This document shows, piece by piece, positions 45,301 through 57,955 of a DNA stretch of 64,000 nt. Numbering within the stretch: position 1 is the first letter of the stretch; each line of letters starts with the position of its first letter. This DNA comes from Bolinopsis microptera (Eukaryota; Ctenophora; Tentaculata; Lobata; Bolinopsidae). The DNA lies in the NCBI RefSeq assembly GCF_026151205.1, contig NC_087079.1, positions 8,546,635 to 8,610,634 on the forward strand, given 5' to 3'. A program made the translations under genes and the position numbers. Below the pieces are notes generated by a model. That model did not search any database, had not been told where the DNA came from, and saw only the letters and a list, made by a program, of their open reading frames with translations.

Positions 45301-47577
45301 ACCTAACAACAGTATTAGAAGCGGATAGTTTCTTCAGGAGGTTATCTACAGCAATGTTGGAGGGCGCGCACACCAGTACCTTCTCTCCACGTGCAACATG
45401 TTGTCGCACAACTTCAACTGAAATGAGAGTTTTAAACATTCAATTAACTGACTCTACTGGTGTAGTAACTTGAAAATGCTGCTGGCAGTAAAACTGAAAT
45501 TAAAGTATGAATTTGATTTGATTCACGATGTCAATCCTTCGCATCTCGCCGGTTGGTTGCGAGAAGCTTATTGGAAGCTTATCGGATGCGCGGCGCGGCC
45601 CAGTGGCAGTAGTGCATCGCGCTACAAGAATTTGATTCATTTTGGATTTTTGTGCGCTTATTGGTAAAACTACTGGTCAAACGTTTAGCCAAAACTTAAT
45701 CGATTTTAAATTTACTTAAAATAATTTACTTAAACCAGGCAATTTATTATTATATCTTTACCGATAGTTGTAGTTTTCCCGGTCCCGGGCGGGCCATGTA
45801 TAACCGCCATATCAGGTCTCTCTAAAGTAAGTTTAACAGCTTGTTTCTGACCGCTGTTTAAATCGTCATTGCAGTACGTCACCTGTTGGAGAGACTAAAG
45901 TAGAAATTCAAAACTTTCTGCTAAATGAAAACGGATCGATTTCTTGAGTAGGTATGGCACGTGATTGGACTCCTTTGAGCCAACCATCCTGTGACTGAAA
46001 CCAATCAATTACACATTTCTGTGACATTTCTTCAATACACACTGTATATTGTCAGACACTTTATAATTTATATCGCCATGCACGTTGTCGTTATATCGCC
46101 ATGTGATCCATTATAGATAGTACACTGTATATCGTCATATAGAGTGTGATTAGATTACCGCCACGTTTTCAGAGAGTTCACGGAGTTGGCCATTCTATTG
46201 ACATCTTTGCGAAGATTCGAAGATCGATAGAAACACTTACCGAGGCTTCGTTTGGATTTGTTGGTGCAGCTCTGATATCCTCCGATAGCAGTCTATCCAC
46301 CAAGTCACTTTCATTCTTCTCAATTATTTTCAAAGTACTGAAATTGAAGCTTTCAAAATCAGATACTATGGCCAGATTACTCAGTGAGCGTTGAAGACTA
46401 AAGGAGTCAGTTGTAAAGGTGTAAGAATACACCCTTCCTTTTGAACGGGGTTATCTAATGAACTTTGAAGGATATTAAACAAAAACAATAAATTTAACTT
46501 GAAACTTAGTGCCATCCTTTACAATATAAAACTCACGACAAGTATCTAGAGTAAGTAACTGAGTTTGTGAGTTTCAGAAGACTAACTCGACTCATTTGCA
46601 TCACATCATCTGAGAACTCTTCAAACGCCACACTTATGCTGTCTTTTCCTGTGACATTGTGTATTTATTGTTGAGTGTAAGAAAGCTTTTGGAATTCTGT
46701 CAGAACCAGAGCTCATGCTTGTATACTTCTTTTTATGGGAAAAACGTTTTAGAGTAATTTCAACAGCATTAGTTTGGAAGAAAATGTTAATCAGGGGCTA
46801 AGTATTTAGACAAATTGCCCCTCCTACATACCAACTTTACTGACGATACCCTCGCAGATAATAGTCAAGTCTTTGTGAGACAAGCCAGCTATATCTCCAG
46901 AAGAGAAGGAATGGTTTGGGAGATTTTCCCGAGTCAGTTTCAGGACTCTTCTTCCGTACAGACCTGAATTATGCTAAATGAGACGTCGCATATTAGGGAG
47001 AGGTAATTTCTATACAGTATGGAGAGGTAATTTCTATACAGCAGCTAATTTACTAATAGCTTTCTCTAAAATCAGCATAATCTTTCTGCACTCGTACGCG
47101 AATGGTCCTTTAAAGTCAAATGAACACAGCATTTAAAAGCGGACTGTACTTGAATTTTGGTTGCCATGGACCTATAAAGACCTGTTGCTATTGAAGCTGG
47201 GAATAGCTTCGTCACACATACACCCTCCTTTTCCAAGTCTTTTGCTGAGAGGATAAACAATTATTAGTTGTTATTGAGTCGTCAATTTAGTTGGTTCATT
47301 TTCAATCGTTCCATAATTTATTGAACATTTTGTTTCGACAAAACTTTCGGTTATTTCCGAAAAAGTGCCGAATTTGATCTGAATTCGTAATCCGTATGGA
47401 AATTTTCCGTACTCCAATGCTTGCAATCTAAGCAATTAAGAAAAAAAGGTCAAAACAAATGTAAGTTACTTTACCAGATTGGCCGTGGAGCAGGTCTCTA
47501 GATTGCTCAGTTTCCTCATCCTGCTCCAAACCAAGCAGCTCCCTCTGACTTTTAACAAACCGCTCCACTGTCAACAT
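39377..47577 (-). CDS. IGHMBP2: DNA/RNA helicase IGHMBP2 (SMUBP2), ~21 exons
   Basis: A UPF1-like SF1 helicase linked to ribosomes and tRNA. Exons: 47475-47577, 47182-47244, 46832-46963, 46537-46648, 46241-46397, 45762-45882, 45253-45417, 44962-45131, 44367-44507, 43780-43868, 43445-43533, 42359-42445, 42111-42236, 41684-41820, 41414-41504, 41108-41287, 40739-40912, 40401-40509, 40157-40303, 39826-40001 and 39377-39703; about 965 residues (family ~990). Motifs in order: [13 protein letters not shown] (Walker A), [21 protein letters not shown] (Walker B), [35 protein letters not shown] and [14 protein letters not shown]. Then come an R3H domain ([20 protein letters not shown]), a C2HC finger ([20 protein letters not shown]) and a terminal AN1 finger (PEVHGCG). 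Exons 17 and 18 do not join in phase, so one small exon is unplaced. Confidence 0.95.
44691..44938. mobile_element. MITE in IGHMBP2 intron 8
   Basis: 248 bp with inverted ends GCAACTTGTCAACATGCCAA and GCAACTTGGCAATATGCCAA, flanked by TAG on both sides (or a TA duplication). The inside repeats CCGTGCGT several times. It lies 23 bp from the exon 8 donor. Confidence 0.7.
45519..45627 (+). mobile_element. SINE-like element, copy 4, in IGHMBP2 intron 6
   Basis: 109 bp flanked by GAATTTGATT (45509-45518 and 45628-45637). It has the GATTCACGATGTCAATCC head, two related CG-rich halves and the GCGCTACAA end. It is antisense to the gene. Confidence 0.8.
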
Positions 47578-47639
47578 AGTACATTAGCTAATGGAGTGGT
47601 CTGAATTATGTTTTACGTTACTATTGGTAACTGGTAACA

Positions 47640-47705
47640 ACTGGTTACTGGTTACTGGTTACTGGTTACTGGTTACTGGTTACTAGTTACTGGTTACTGG
47701 TTACT
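47640..47705 (+). repeat. GGTTACT microsatellite
   Basis: About nine 7-bp units of GGTTACT, just upstream of the IGHMBP2 start codon (47577). Confidence 0.9.
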
Positions 47706-50700
47706 AACAATACAGGAAATTAATATGCTACAGACCTATTCAGTTCTTACAACTGGTATAATTGACAGTTTTGCTTAAGTGGGGTTAATTAAAGGAATGA
47801 TTTCACCCTCTCTCCCGAACTCAGCCTTATATTTTATATTTAATCTAATGCCATCTTTAACTTAAAGCATCAGCTGCCAACCATGCTGCACCAGATTACA
47901 ACAATTCAGGATTTCGGAGCCAATAAAGTTGAGGAACCAGCTTTACCGACAACAGGTTTTCAGACCGTTTATTTTCCTAATTTACCACCCACGCTGAACC
48001 TATTACTAAGGAATTTAGTGCGGTTTTAGTTTAACCATATTCGGGAGTGTGTGACATGTATCTAATTATATATCTAGATACTGGTGGCAAGGTGGACCAT
48101 ATTTTTCGGACACGCGCAGGGATTAGCCAACCAGCTTCTAGCGTTGGCCAACCAAAAATCAGAATAACTGTCACAGGTCAAGCGTTAGCCAATGAAAACC
48201 CAGTATTGCTATCACGTGTCAAAACACGTAATATCTGAAAGTGTTCAGATCCATTAATGACTAATATATTCGACAAGAAGTTCAAGGTAGTTTACCTGCA
48301 GCGAACAGGAAAGGATGGTATACACTACATATTAAAGGAAGTTTAAAGCGGAATTAACCGGATATTAAGCTGGTCTAGTCAGGTGCTTCCACTTCGTGTG
48401 ACCCCGGCGAGGTATTGGCGCTGTTTCATTATTCTAAGGGGGTGTTCTTCTTCAGTATAAACTTGTTGGCAAGGTTTGCGTTTGAGCTCTGAGGTCACCT
48501 CATATGTTAAAGAAAGGGACACACATCAGTGTCTGACTGACAGTCTCCCTGATACGTGTAACTGGAAATACTGCAGCTGCATTCATAGTAGGCTAACAGA
48601 GGTTAAATCCTCATCCTTCTATCTTACTATATTACATATTCATATAGTACGTGGCCCAGATCTTGATTCTTGACCTTTTAGACCCCCGTACCGTAAGCCA
48701 TTCAAAATGTAACTATTGTGTAATAATTACGCTAGCGTTAGAATCACCTCCCTGCAGCCCCCAAGGCTGGCTTCCGTAATATATGTACGATTATGATTCA
48801 TTATTTCTGGAGGATTCCTGCAGAATCACAATGCTGTGACAGGATCTCGATTGACGTATACTGATGGTTATCTTATTATCATTACATAATCCACCCAACC
48901 ATGATATCCTAACAAAGATAATGCATGACATCAGGTTAATATAGGTCATCATATTATCCTATTCTTGTCAAACAACCTTATCATTACACCATACCTGTAT
49001 GTGCATCTGTAAGCCGTATATATCTACTCTCCTTTATTATTTGCGCTATTCGGTGCTGTAATCTGTATTAGTATTATAAATATTGGATGAAATCACGTAT
49101 ATTAATCATCAGTATTAGCTATTCTTGTCAAACCACCCTATCATTACTCCTTATACAGTAAAATCCTGATTTACCGCGCCCAATTAACCTAAGCTATTTA
49201 ATTAACGCAAACCTTTATAACAATGAGCAGTTGTTGAGCATCAATCATCATGAACTTTACTACATGTTGTTATATTGAGTGACTCCGATTTCTTTTCAAC
49301 TCTTTAATCTTTAACTTCATAGCACCCTATGCTTGGTATTTGATATAACCATAAGAAACCATCTAAACATGGTACTTAAGATCTTACCTACCCAATTTGG
49401 ATAAGTTTTGGGTCTCAAAAATCAAAACTTTTGGCTCCATGATTTTGCGGAATATCCGCATTTGTACATACTCTTCTTTAGTATTTGCGTTAAACATTTT
49501 AATGTTACTCGTTTATTTTCTGATCCATGACTCAAGTGTCGAAGGCACAAAAGAGTCAAGGACAAGGGTTAGCGAACGAGGTTTTTTCCGTATGTGGTAG
49601 CTTGCGACCGTCGTACGTGCGTGGCGTATATACGTGCCCGCTCGCCAATATGTCGCCCACGTTTCTAACTAGACTGCACAAAGTATTTGTGAATTTAGTT
49701 AAAAAAGTCTAGCTGTTTTGTTCAACCGCTAAGTTCAGTAGAGTTTTCCAAAATTACTAGGTTACCACTTATTTTTCATTATCCACCAAGCAAGATTACA
49801 AGGGATTCCTGCCCTGTTAAAAGAAATTCCTTCCCTAGTGGAGTCTCTTAGTCTGCCGCCAACTCAGTGCAACGTAGAGGAAACTTTATTTAAATATATT
49901 TCGCCAGGATAGTTTAAATAGAATAATTTGCAAAAAAAGAGAAAAGACTTTGTTAATAGAACCTGCGGAGGTTGCATAGCGGTAATATAAAATAATCATT
50001 AAATCATTAAATATCATTCGAGATGATATAAATAGGACATTTACCGACCTTAATAACCGGGCTACAAACAAGTATTTTGGTAAAATAAACAAATATATGG
50101 GTCAATCGATGCCAGACTTAATGGTACGTTTTGATCATGCAAATTCGATTCAATCTAGATTATTCGACTGTTCCGACCCACCACTGGTTAAATAGCCACT
50201 GCGAGTGTCTTGCATCACCCGAGCCTAGTGCTCGCGTGTCCTAGTGCTCTCGTGTCCTAGTGCTCTCGTGTCCGGGTGTTCGTCCACAATCCACATATCT
50301 CAACCGGGAGTAGCCTCTCATTTACAGTACGAGTGTCATATGTTAGACATCAACGATTTTCTATCATTTTTTATTGATATTATCACGGTGACCCCATGGA
50401 TACAGACTTTCTTTACCTCGATTGTAAATCTTAAAGTAAATATTTAGCTCTCAGTGTCTTTCAAGTCCATAGTTGCCATTGAATGAAGTCAACGTTGTAG
50501 AAGTTACATAACTACATAAGTGGTGAGGAAAAATATTACATTTACACAGCGCATTTATCTTCTACTTATTATATTAAATACAATTTACACGTTTTAATTC
50601 AATTAAGATTATTCGACTGTTATCTTCTAGCTTATTATATTAAACATAATTTCGACGCTTTAATTCAATCTAGATTATTCGACTGTTCCGACCCGGGCCT

Positions 50701-53011
50701 GGAGGTCATTCGTCTTGCATCACCACTGGTTAAATCACCACTGGTTAAATAGCCGCTGCGAGTGTCTTGCATCACCCGAGCTGACTCGAGTCCCTTTTGT
50801 CATTATATTCCACGTTCACAATACGCTCCCCACATTATAATCAAGTTTTCTATTGCAAGGTCGAAATCGACTTTTTAATTGTTTCTACTTTCTAACGGAG
50901 TAATACTTTTCAGCTGTTATCAGCTGCTTTTGATCCCATCGCCGAATCGCTGTCACTCCGCCATATCTGCCTGCTTATAAATTTTAAAGAATGGGGTCCC
51001 CAGGTTGTATGGAATATGATAAAATACGCCATCACGGATCGGGAAATTAAGCGGCCATCCATGAAAGAAAAGCGGCCGCATTTATTGTTTTTGGTATGAA
51101 ACCGTCCTCCATAATCACTTATTTCTTGATTATGCAATATCCGTTACCATAGTCACATTGGGCTTGAATTAAGGTTTCAGTCTTAAGCGAATGGCAAACG
51201 AACCTTGGTTTTAGAATTTAGCAGAAACATGAGACTTGCTCGTATGTGATTCTAAGTAGTAACTGTAAGCAGTAAGCACTGCTGTGGGCAGAGCGAATAA
51301 AGCGAATAATAGTCTTTTTGATGTTGCATTTAGTCGCAAGAAAATAGGATGAATGTCGCATTTAGTCGCAAGACAGCGTGGTGAATGGGCGAACTTAGGA
51401 CTGGGCGGGGCATTACGTTGTACAAACATCATAGCCGGAGATAATTGTCTATTTTACCCGGTGTTATAACCAATATATCGGATATTGGTCGTAACGGAAC
51501 TACGTCCTTTAAACATGACTTCCATGAACCACCTGAAATCATTGAGTGGAAGCAATTAACAATACCATTATATATATTTCTCCGATCATCAATAATCTGA
51601 TATCTAGCCAAGCCGGATGGTACTGCAGTCATCACCGTTACACTACCTACATTAGTGTATGATTCATAGCCCGACTAGAAGTTTCCCCGGCACAATCCGC
51701 CTGGTATCACGCGGATATTGGTTCTTTTAATTGCCTCTGATTGTTAACAAACGGCAGGACATAATGAGTTGGCTAAGAGACAAACAGGCAGGATGATGTG
51801 AGTGAAATTAATCGGAGGTAACCTGGATACAGATGTGATCATACTTAGCTCTTAAACCACGGATCATTGATCAGTCGTCAGTAGTCAATACGTGGAACAC
51901 GAGGGTTTCTTTGTAAGTCTGAGGGCTTCTTTGTAAGTGTGATGATAAGACCTTGTTTAATGTATCATGCTATTGAGCAACCAACTATTTATTTTATTAT
52001 TTGCTATTATTCGACCGGTTAGTTGTCACGCGCACGCGTTAGTATTTTTCTATTTTACTTCTTTCTACTTCTAGCGCTTGGTCATAAACTTGATTATCTT
52101 ACAAACCAGTTTGATGTTCGACTTAACTGGATTCACCAAAGCCAAAGGCAAACGAGATAAAAATTAATTTATTAGGACAGACTTATTTGATTTGATTGTG
52201 GAATGAACTGGTTATGAGAAATTTGCGCACGTAGGTCGTACAGTGTACACCTGTTTTCCGAGGCACACCCGCACAGTTTTCGACTTATAACTTTATAATT
52301 ACCGAGTAGGTCCCTGATTTGTGGCGACCATTAGGCTGGCAATGTTTGGAAAAGATGATAAAGCAGGGCGTTGATCAGCCAAATTACGGGAGATTAATAA
52401 ATTAGCAAGCCAGCAGTTTCCGGTCTTCCCACGTGACCACGACCACTGTCTGTAACTGGCTGTCTGTCCTGTCGGCCTGACAACGCGCGCCACCTCATAA
52501 CCATTCACATCACATCGAGCATGTAGGGAGAGAGATGGTGGTAAAACTGGTTTAACCACTTTGAGCCAGAACCTGTATTATATATATAATATAGCAGGAG
52601 TAAGATAGCGAGCACGCGTGTGTGCTGTTGTGATGCAGGTTCCTAGCTCTCTAGGAGGAAGCTAAGATGCTCATTATCTCTAGATCTAATCCTTGTCTGT
52701 AGCAGCATCAGCCAATAGCACGGTGGTGCTGACCTCTAGTGACGGTATTTTCCCATCTTGGGGAACCCATTAGCGTCTATATTTGGACCAGAGCTCCGCG
52801 CTTGTGTTCATGTTACAACATCGGTTTCGGTACAAACAAGCCATTTCTCGAGAAAGCTTTTAAGTGTTTTTATCTCTTAGGTGTGAACGATTTCCTTATG
52901 ACTTTACTAATTTTTCGATCCTTTTTTAAAGAAACATTTGATTTATTGGTTTAAAATCGCCTTGTAATGGTGACCTGTATATCTAACTCCTTCCCGGTTT
53001 AGCTCGCTGCC
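47706..53011. other. 5.3-kb intergenic region without a supported gene
   Basis: Neither strand has a convincing coding exon. Seen here: AGCCAA-type motifs at about 48130-48200; a short tandem of TCCTAGTGCTCTCGTG near 50240-50275; a duplicated block (50148-50222 and 50661-50780); and a TA-rich stretch at 52577-52593. The region should hold the promoters of the divergent IGHMBP2 and MFS genes. Confidence 0.5.
50148..50222 (+). repeat. Direct repeat, copy A (partner 50661-50780)
   Basis: Both copies share TCTAGATTATTCGACTGTTC, CCACTGGTTAAATAGCC and GAGTGTCTTGCATCACCCGA. The second copy has ~45 extra bases in the middle, including a second CACCACTGGTTAAAT. Confidence 0.7.
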
Positions 53012-56000
53012 ATGGCAGCAGAGGCGAAGGCCCCGCTACTCACTGAGTCCCCCACCATCTCTCGGACTTCTTCAACAGAGGACTTACCAACACCACAGTC
53101 CTCCTTGTCAGAGGCCTTCCCTCCAGAAACAACCAAGGAGAGGCCCCCAATTGCCAGCTCGGATCCACCATCTTACTCCGAGATCGGGACAGAGGCACTC
53201 CTAGAAAACCCAGCAGCACTTTCATCAGCTGCCGAGGATATACCCACCTACGCAGAGGTGTTCCCATACACGGACCTTGAAGCTCCTCTGGAGAACCCCC
53301 TTCCTAGTGAAACTTATGGGAGTAAGAACAGTTTCTCCTCCCTTATCGGAGGAATCATCTCTCCGAACTCCGTGCAAGCCAAGAAGATCATTGTCACGGC
53401 AACCTTGATGCTAGCTGCCCAGTGCATGTTCTCCATCAGCATGGTGAATTCCGGATTCCTAGCTGTACATCTCACCGGACGTAACATCTCAGGGACTGTG
53501 TACGGCCTTGTCGGATCAGGTATGTTTATCGCTTTGAGCACATTTTGTACTTTTTGAACTGGGATATGCATAGAGGATGGCAATACCGACCGGATCAGTA
53601 GTATAAAATCCGGTTTACTGGGCAGTGGGCAAGCCCAGACCCGGATCTTGATGTAATTATTGTAAGTGTAACCCTTGTAACTCTTTTCTCTTGCAGCTCT
53701 TAAAATTCTTGTAACCCTTGTAACTCTTTTTTCTCTTGCAGCACTTAAAACTCTTGTTACACTTTTGTTACTTTAAAATATGATTTGACCGAGAGGTCGA
53801 GAGGAATAATTAGGCTCCTTCCCTTGCTTCACCTTTACGTCACAAACGATTAATAGCACAATTAGACATATCATACAACAGTGTGCAATTATGAATAAAA
53901 TTACTTCATAATTCTGATTTTTCTTAGGTTTAGAAGACATCAAATTAGGAACTGAGTTTAAATAATCATATACGACTAATTCTTTTGAGATGGTAGTAGA
54001 CACTGAAGTCTGAAGACTAATGAACCTTATGTTTAAGTCTACTAATTATGATTTAATAATTTTTCTTGTGGATTCATTCTTCAGAGTAACAAACGATTCT
54101 CTCAGAGTCGCAAACCCTGAGAGCAGATCCCTTGAGTAACTTAAAAACGGCGTTCTTTTATTAACAAACAATATCTTCATCAGGTGACGCGAAGCAGTAA
54201 GGAACTTCTTACGAATGATCCCACCTCAGTAACAAACGGTCCCATCTCAGTAAAACCCCTGAGTAACAAACGGTCCCCAAATAAGGAAAGGGCGTTAACA
54301 AACAATGCAGGGCGTGTGCAGTAACAAACAAACCGTTCTCAGTAACAATTTAACAAATTGTCCCAACTGCGTAACAAATGATCCCCTCAGTAAAAGATGA
54401 TTCGGATAAGATGGTAAATTTTCAACTTTTAATTTTGTAAATGCAGATCTGGGTCCGGCTGGACTAGATCCGGGCCGCACAGGACCGGATCAAAAATTGG
54501 CCGGCTCCCGGATTTCAGGTCGGCTCCTAGATATAATATTATTATATTAAAATTCTAAATCTTTTCACTAAAAAAACCAATCAGATCGAAGATTGATGAT
54601 ATATCCGAATATGTACATCATTTGGAAATTTATATTCACGATATTCTATTTCAGGTGTCGGTATAGGCTTCATCATCGCACCATTTCTGGGGATATTCAA
54701 TCGGTGAGTTTCATAATAAAATTAGTTGTCTGATTTTATATTAGCTTTGTTGGAAATTGCTAAAAATTTGACCCTAAAGAATGAGAGGGCTCAGGGCATG
54801 CCAAGAGGCGGCCAGGTGAAATGACAGAATGAAACATCAAATAATAACAAATACCTTAAAAACCCGACAATTTCAGATTACACTACAGTCGCGGCATCTC
54901 TCACCACAACATCCTGATGGGGATAATGTTGTGCAGCACCCTCCAGTGTCTCTGCTACGGAGTCTCTGACATGATATCCAGCAAACTGATCTTCTCAGCA
55001 GCTTCCATCCTCCTGAGGATCATATCCGGAGGGAACATGTACCTGGGCTGCATCACCACAGTTGAAGCCATCAGGACCTGGTTTCCAGACAACTTCCAGC
55101 TCGTCAGCAGTCTTGTCACCGGAACTGCTTCCTATGTTGGATACGGCACTTTCTCCCTCGTCGGAGCTATCTCCTACGAGGATCACGGCTACCATGCTCC
55201 TTATGTTATCCTAGGATTGTTCACCTTGGTCGCCATGGTCTTCTCTGGATTAATTCTCCCCCGCGACGACCTGCCCATCTCCGAATTCCAATCCTTGGAG
55301 GAGAAACCCGTTCCGGAACCAGAGGAAGAAAAGGATGGACGATCAGATTCACTCTCCCCACTGGTTTTCCTCCCAATCTCCGGGCAGTACCTGATCAATC
55401 TGGTCTCAGGATACTGCGTCATAACTTCAGTCATATTCCTGATGGAATGCTGTGATGTCTCCAACTCCAGGGCAAGCAGTCTGATATTCACCAACTTCTT
55501 GGCCACCGCTGCCGGCTTTCTCATAGCAGGTATTTATCATGATCGTAATAGTTGTAAGTTGAGTGGTTCGACAATTAATCATCGCAGTTTATTGATTAAA
55601 CTAAATTCTACGAGTTAAACTTAAAGGACTCTTTATTATAACTATAACGCTTTTCTTTAGGTTTCATCTCTCAACGAAGAGCGCTGAGCGAAACCACACA
55701 AGCTATAGTAGGATGCTGTCTTGTATTCATTGGCACTCTCCTCCTCTTCCCCTCCCCCTCTCTCCCCCTTCTCTACACCTCTACCCACTTCACCGGATAC
55801 TTCTCCATCTCTCTCCTAGGACTGGGAGACCCCCTGGTAACAAACGTGACTATCTCCAACATGGAGCGTATCCAGACTGTCCTGTGTGGGAGGCGACTCA
55901 CCGCTCAGCAGAAGAGCAGCATTGCATCCATCTGGCTGATTGGATGGGTGGGTGGCGTCAACTCTGGAATGTTCCTAGCAGGCATATTCCTGGATCACCT

Positions 56001-56160
56001 GACCTTCCTGCAGGGGGCCTGTGTCGTGGCTGGACTCTGCGTACTTGCTGCTTTCATCTTCGGGATCCTGAAACTCGCGTTTGGGATGGCTCTGAGAAGG
56101 TCTGCTGAGCAAGTCGAGCCGGAGTTGAGTGTGTCTAGTTGTGAGATCGAGTACGTTTAA
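53012..56160 (+). CDS. MFS membrane transporter, 4 exons, SLC18-like at best
   Basis: A 569-residue major facilitator superfamily protein in exons 53012-53519, 54655-54703, 54877-55529 and 55661-56160, all GT-AG and in phase. The start has a strong context (GCCATGG). Residues 1-120 are a cytosolic, Pro/Ser/Glu-rich tail with a PPSY motif (52-55), which could bind WW domains, and an early PLL. From ~125 on there are about eleven or twelve hydrophobic segments, with GLVGSGVGIGFIIAPFLGIF as the second/third helix pair and a charged central loop (EEKPVPEPEEEKDGRSD, between the two six-helix halves). Features such as PYVILGLFTLVAMVFSG recall SLC18-type vesicular transporters, but I cannot name the substrate or subfamily. 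Confidence 0.85.
53520..54654 (+). other. MFS intron 1 with duplicated acceptor-like tract and degenerate hAT-like DNA
   Basis: A ~43-bp tandem duplication (about 53668-53750) twice presents CTCTTTT(TT)CTCTTGCAG, a perfect-looking 3' splice site. Both ends of the intron core have CCGGATC-rich DNA and GACCGG/GGTCGG motifs like those of the TKT hAT element. In between, AGTAACAAACGGTCCC-type phrases recur from 54085 to 54370. A clear target duplication is missing, so the element is old or rearranged. Confidence 0.45.
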
Positions 56161-57072
56161 GTGACACACCAGACCTTATACATTGAACATGAAACATTTA
56201 ATCTGATACATTAGACGTAAATTATAGCATGTTTAATTTTGTTGAACTTTTTGAGCTGTTTTCTCTTATTAAAAGACTCGAGTAAGTGTAAAGTAAATAT
56301 TAAATTGCTGACATTTTAAGAGAAAAGCTGCTGCTGTGTAATTTGGTATTTTATGTGGTTTTTCATTTTATGGCTTGGATTCAGGAATGGCAAACGGTTA
56401 TATATAGATGTACGTTCCTGAAGTTTTTTATTGTTACCAAATTTACACAATATATTTGGAATATATAAAGATTCCGCCTTTCATCCTAATAATTATTTAT
56501 TATAAACTCTGTGAGTAAAGATGATGTATATAATTTTCTGAATAGTTATTTTTATGTAGCTTTGCATGGATAAGACTGTTATTTGAAACTATTTACTTTG
56601 AGTATTACCCCGAAGTTTTTCCGTGATCTGTGCGATACAACCCAGAGAAATATGCAAACTTTTTCAAGAATATGCTCTTCTTATTTTTCCAAGATTCAAA
56701 TTTCAAAAAATAGTTGAAAAGAATAGAAATCGTAGGGCATATATGATACTCAGCACGCTGAACTTATCAATGCTGATAATAATACGGATTAAACTTTCTC
56801 ATCATATAAATTAGAAAACTAGTTAATAGGACTCAATAAATCAGCCATTTCGGCAAACATCTTTTAGATCAAAAATTTTGTAACAATTTTGATCAAACAA
56901 GAATTTTGTTTAAAAACTCCATTTGGGCTGACAGTATCTTACATTATTAGGATGAATAGACTAATAAACAGGTTTGCCATTCCACTCGGGACCGTGCCAC
57001 TGATCCGTCATAGATATAGGAGCATAATCCATGAAGTGGGGGTGAGGGTGGGGGTCTGACTCGGAGTCTGCG
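56161..57072. other. 3' flank of the MFS gene
   Basis: AT-rich, no gene; the nearest polyadenylation-like ATTAAA is at about 56269 and AATAAA at about 56835. Confidence 0.4.
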
Positions 57073-57515
57073 TGTTAGGTAATAGGATTGCATAATTATG
57101 ATTAAGATAATATGGAACAGGACACAGGTGTCTTGATCGTGACCTTTCGATCTAGGACCATAAGGGTCAGTTCATTCAACCATGCATTTAAGTGAACGCT
57201 CTGTGCTGTGCAAAATATACTGGAATTTTACCATTGGTTGACAACTAGGCGAGGTAGCCGTCCATTGGTTGTAAGTCATGTGACCTAGGTCACATGACCA
57301 TAGCAGGTGGACTAGGCCTCATTTAACCTCGGTCAGCTCGAGCACTAAACATTAGTGTGACGTCAGAATAGTTATTAAGATCGGCACGGCAGGTAATATA
57401 AAATACAGATGTTTCGTGTCGTAAAAGTTAGTTTTTAGTTTATTTTAAAACCACTTCTCCTAAACTGTTGTTTCCGTTGTTCCCAAAACAATACAAGAGA
57501 AGAACCCCGTTAACA
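57073..57515 (+). repeat. Left LTR with promoter elements
   Basis: 443 bp. It has two inverted CCAAT boxes (CCATTGGTTG at 57231 and 57262), a palindromic E-box pair (GTCATGTGAC and its complement, 57275-57298), a full CRE (TGACGTCA, 57358-57365) and TATAAAA (57397-57403). The order and spacing look like a normal U3 promoter, with transcription expected to start near 57425-57430. Confidence 0.85.
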
Positions 57516-57529
57516 TTGGCGACGAGGAT
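57516..57529 (+). other. Primer-binding region
   Basis: TTGGCGACGAGGAT directly follows the LTR. TGG-initial sequence here is complementary to a tRNA 3' CCA end; the tRNA is not identified. Confidence 0.55.
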
Positions 57530-57639
57530 TACGACCGACGTTGGGACATCTTGCTGCTGAAGGCTACAACAATTACGCCTTACTGCAGAATAAATGATGG
57601 AGAAAAGGTAACAACGGACAACTGAGATCCTGGTTCCAG

Positions 57640-57955
57640 ATAAAAGGCCTTGCTAGTAGGTAACCCAGATAAAGTCCTTGCTGGGAGGTAACCCAGATAA
57701 AGTCCTTGCTGGGAGGTAACCCAGATAAAAGTCCTTGCTGGGAGGTAACCCAGATAAAGTCCTTGCTGGAAGGTAACCCAGATAAAAGTCCTTGCTGGGA
57801 GGTAACCCAGATAAAGTCCTTGCTGGAAGGTAACCCAGATAAAAGTCCTTGCTGGGAGGTAACCCAGATAAAGTCCTTGCTGGGAGGAAACCCAGATTTA
57901 GTCTTTACTGGGAGGTAACCCAGATATCAAGTCCTTGCTGGGAGGTAACCCAGAT
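57640..57955 (+). repeat. ~27-bp minisatellite in the LARD
   Basis: About 12 units of GTCCTTGCTGGGAGGTAACC plus CAGATAAA, alternating 27 and 28 bp by one A. The third and later odd units share small variants (GGAAGG), showing higher-order duplication. Confidence 0.9.

Noticed and set aside
47182-47260. Reading IGHMBP2 exon 2 through to MATKIQ and beyond
   Set aside because: Splicing there would put exon 3 into a frame with an early stop; the donor after GCAACAG restores GLYGRR and the correct phase.
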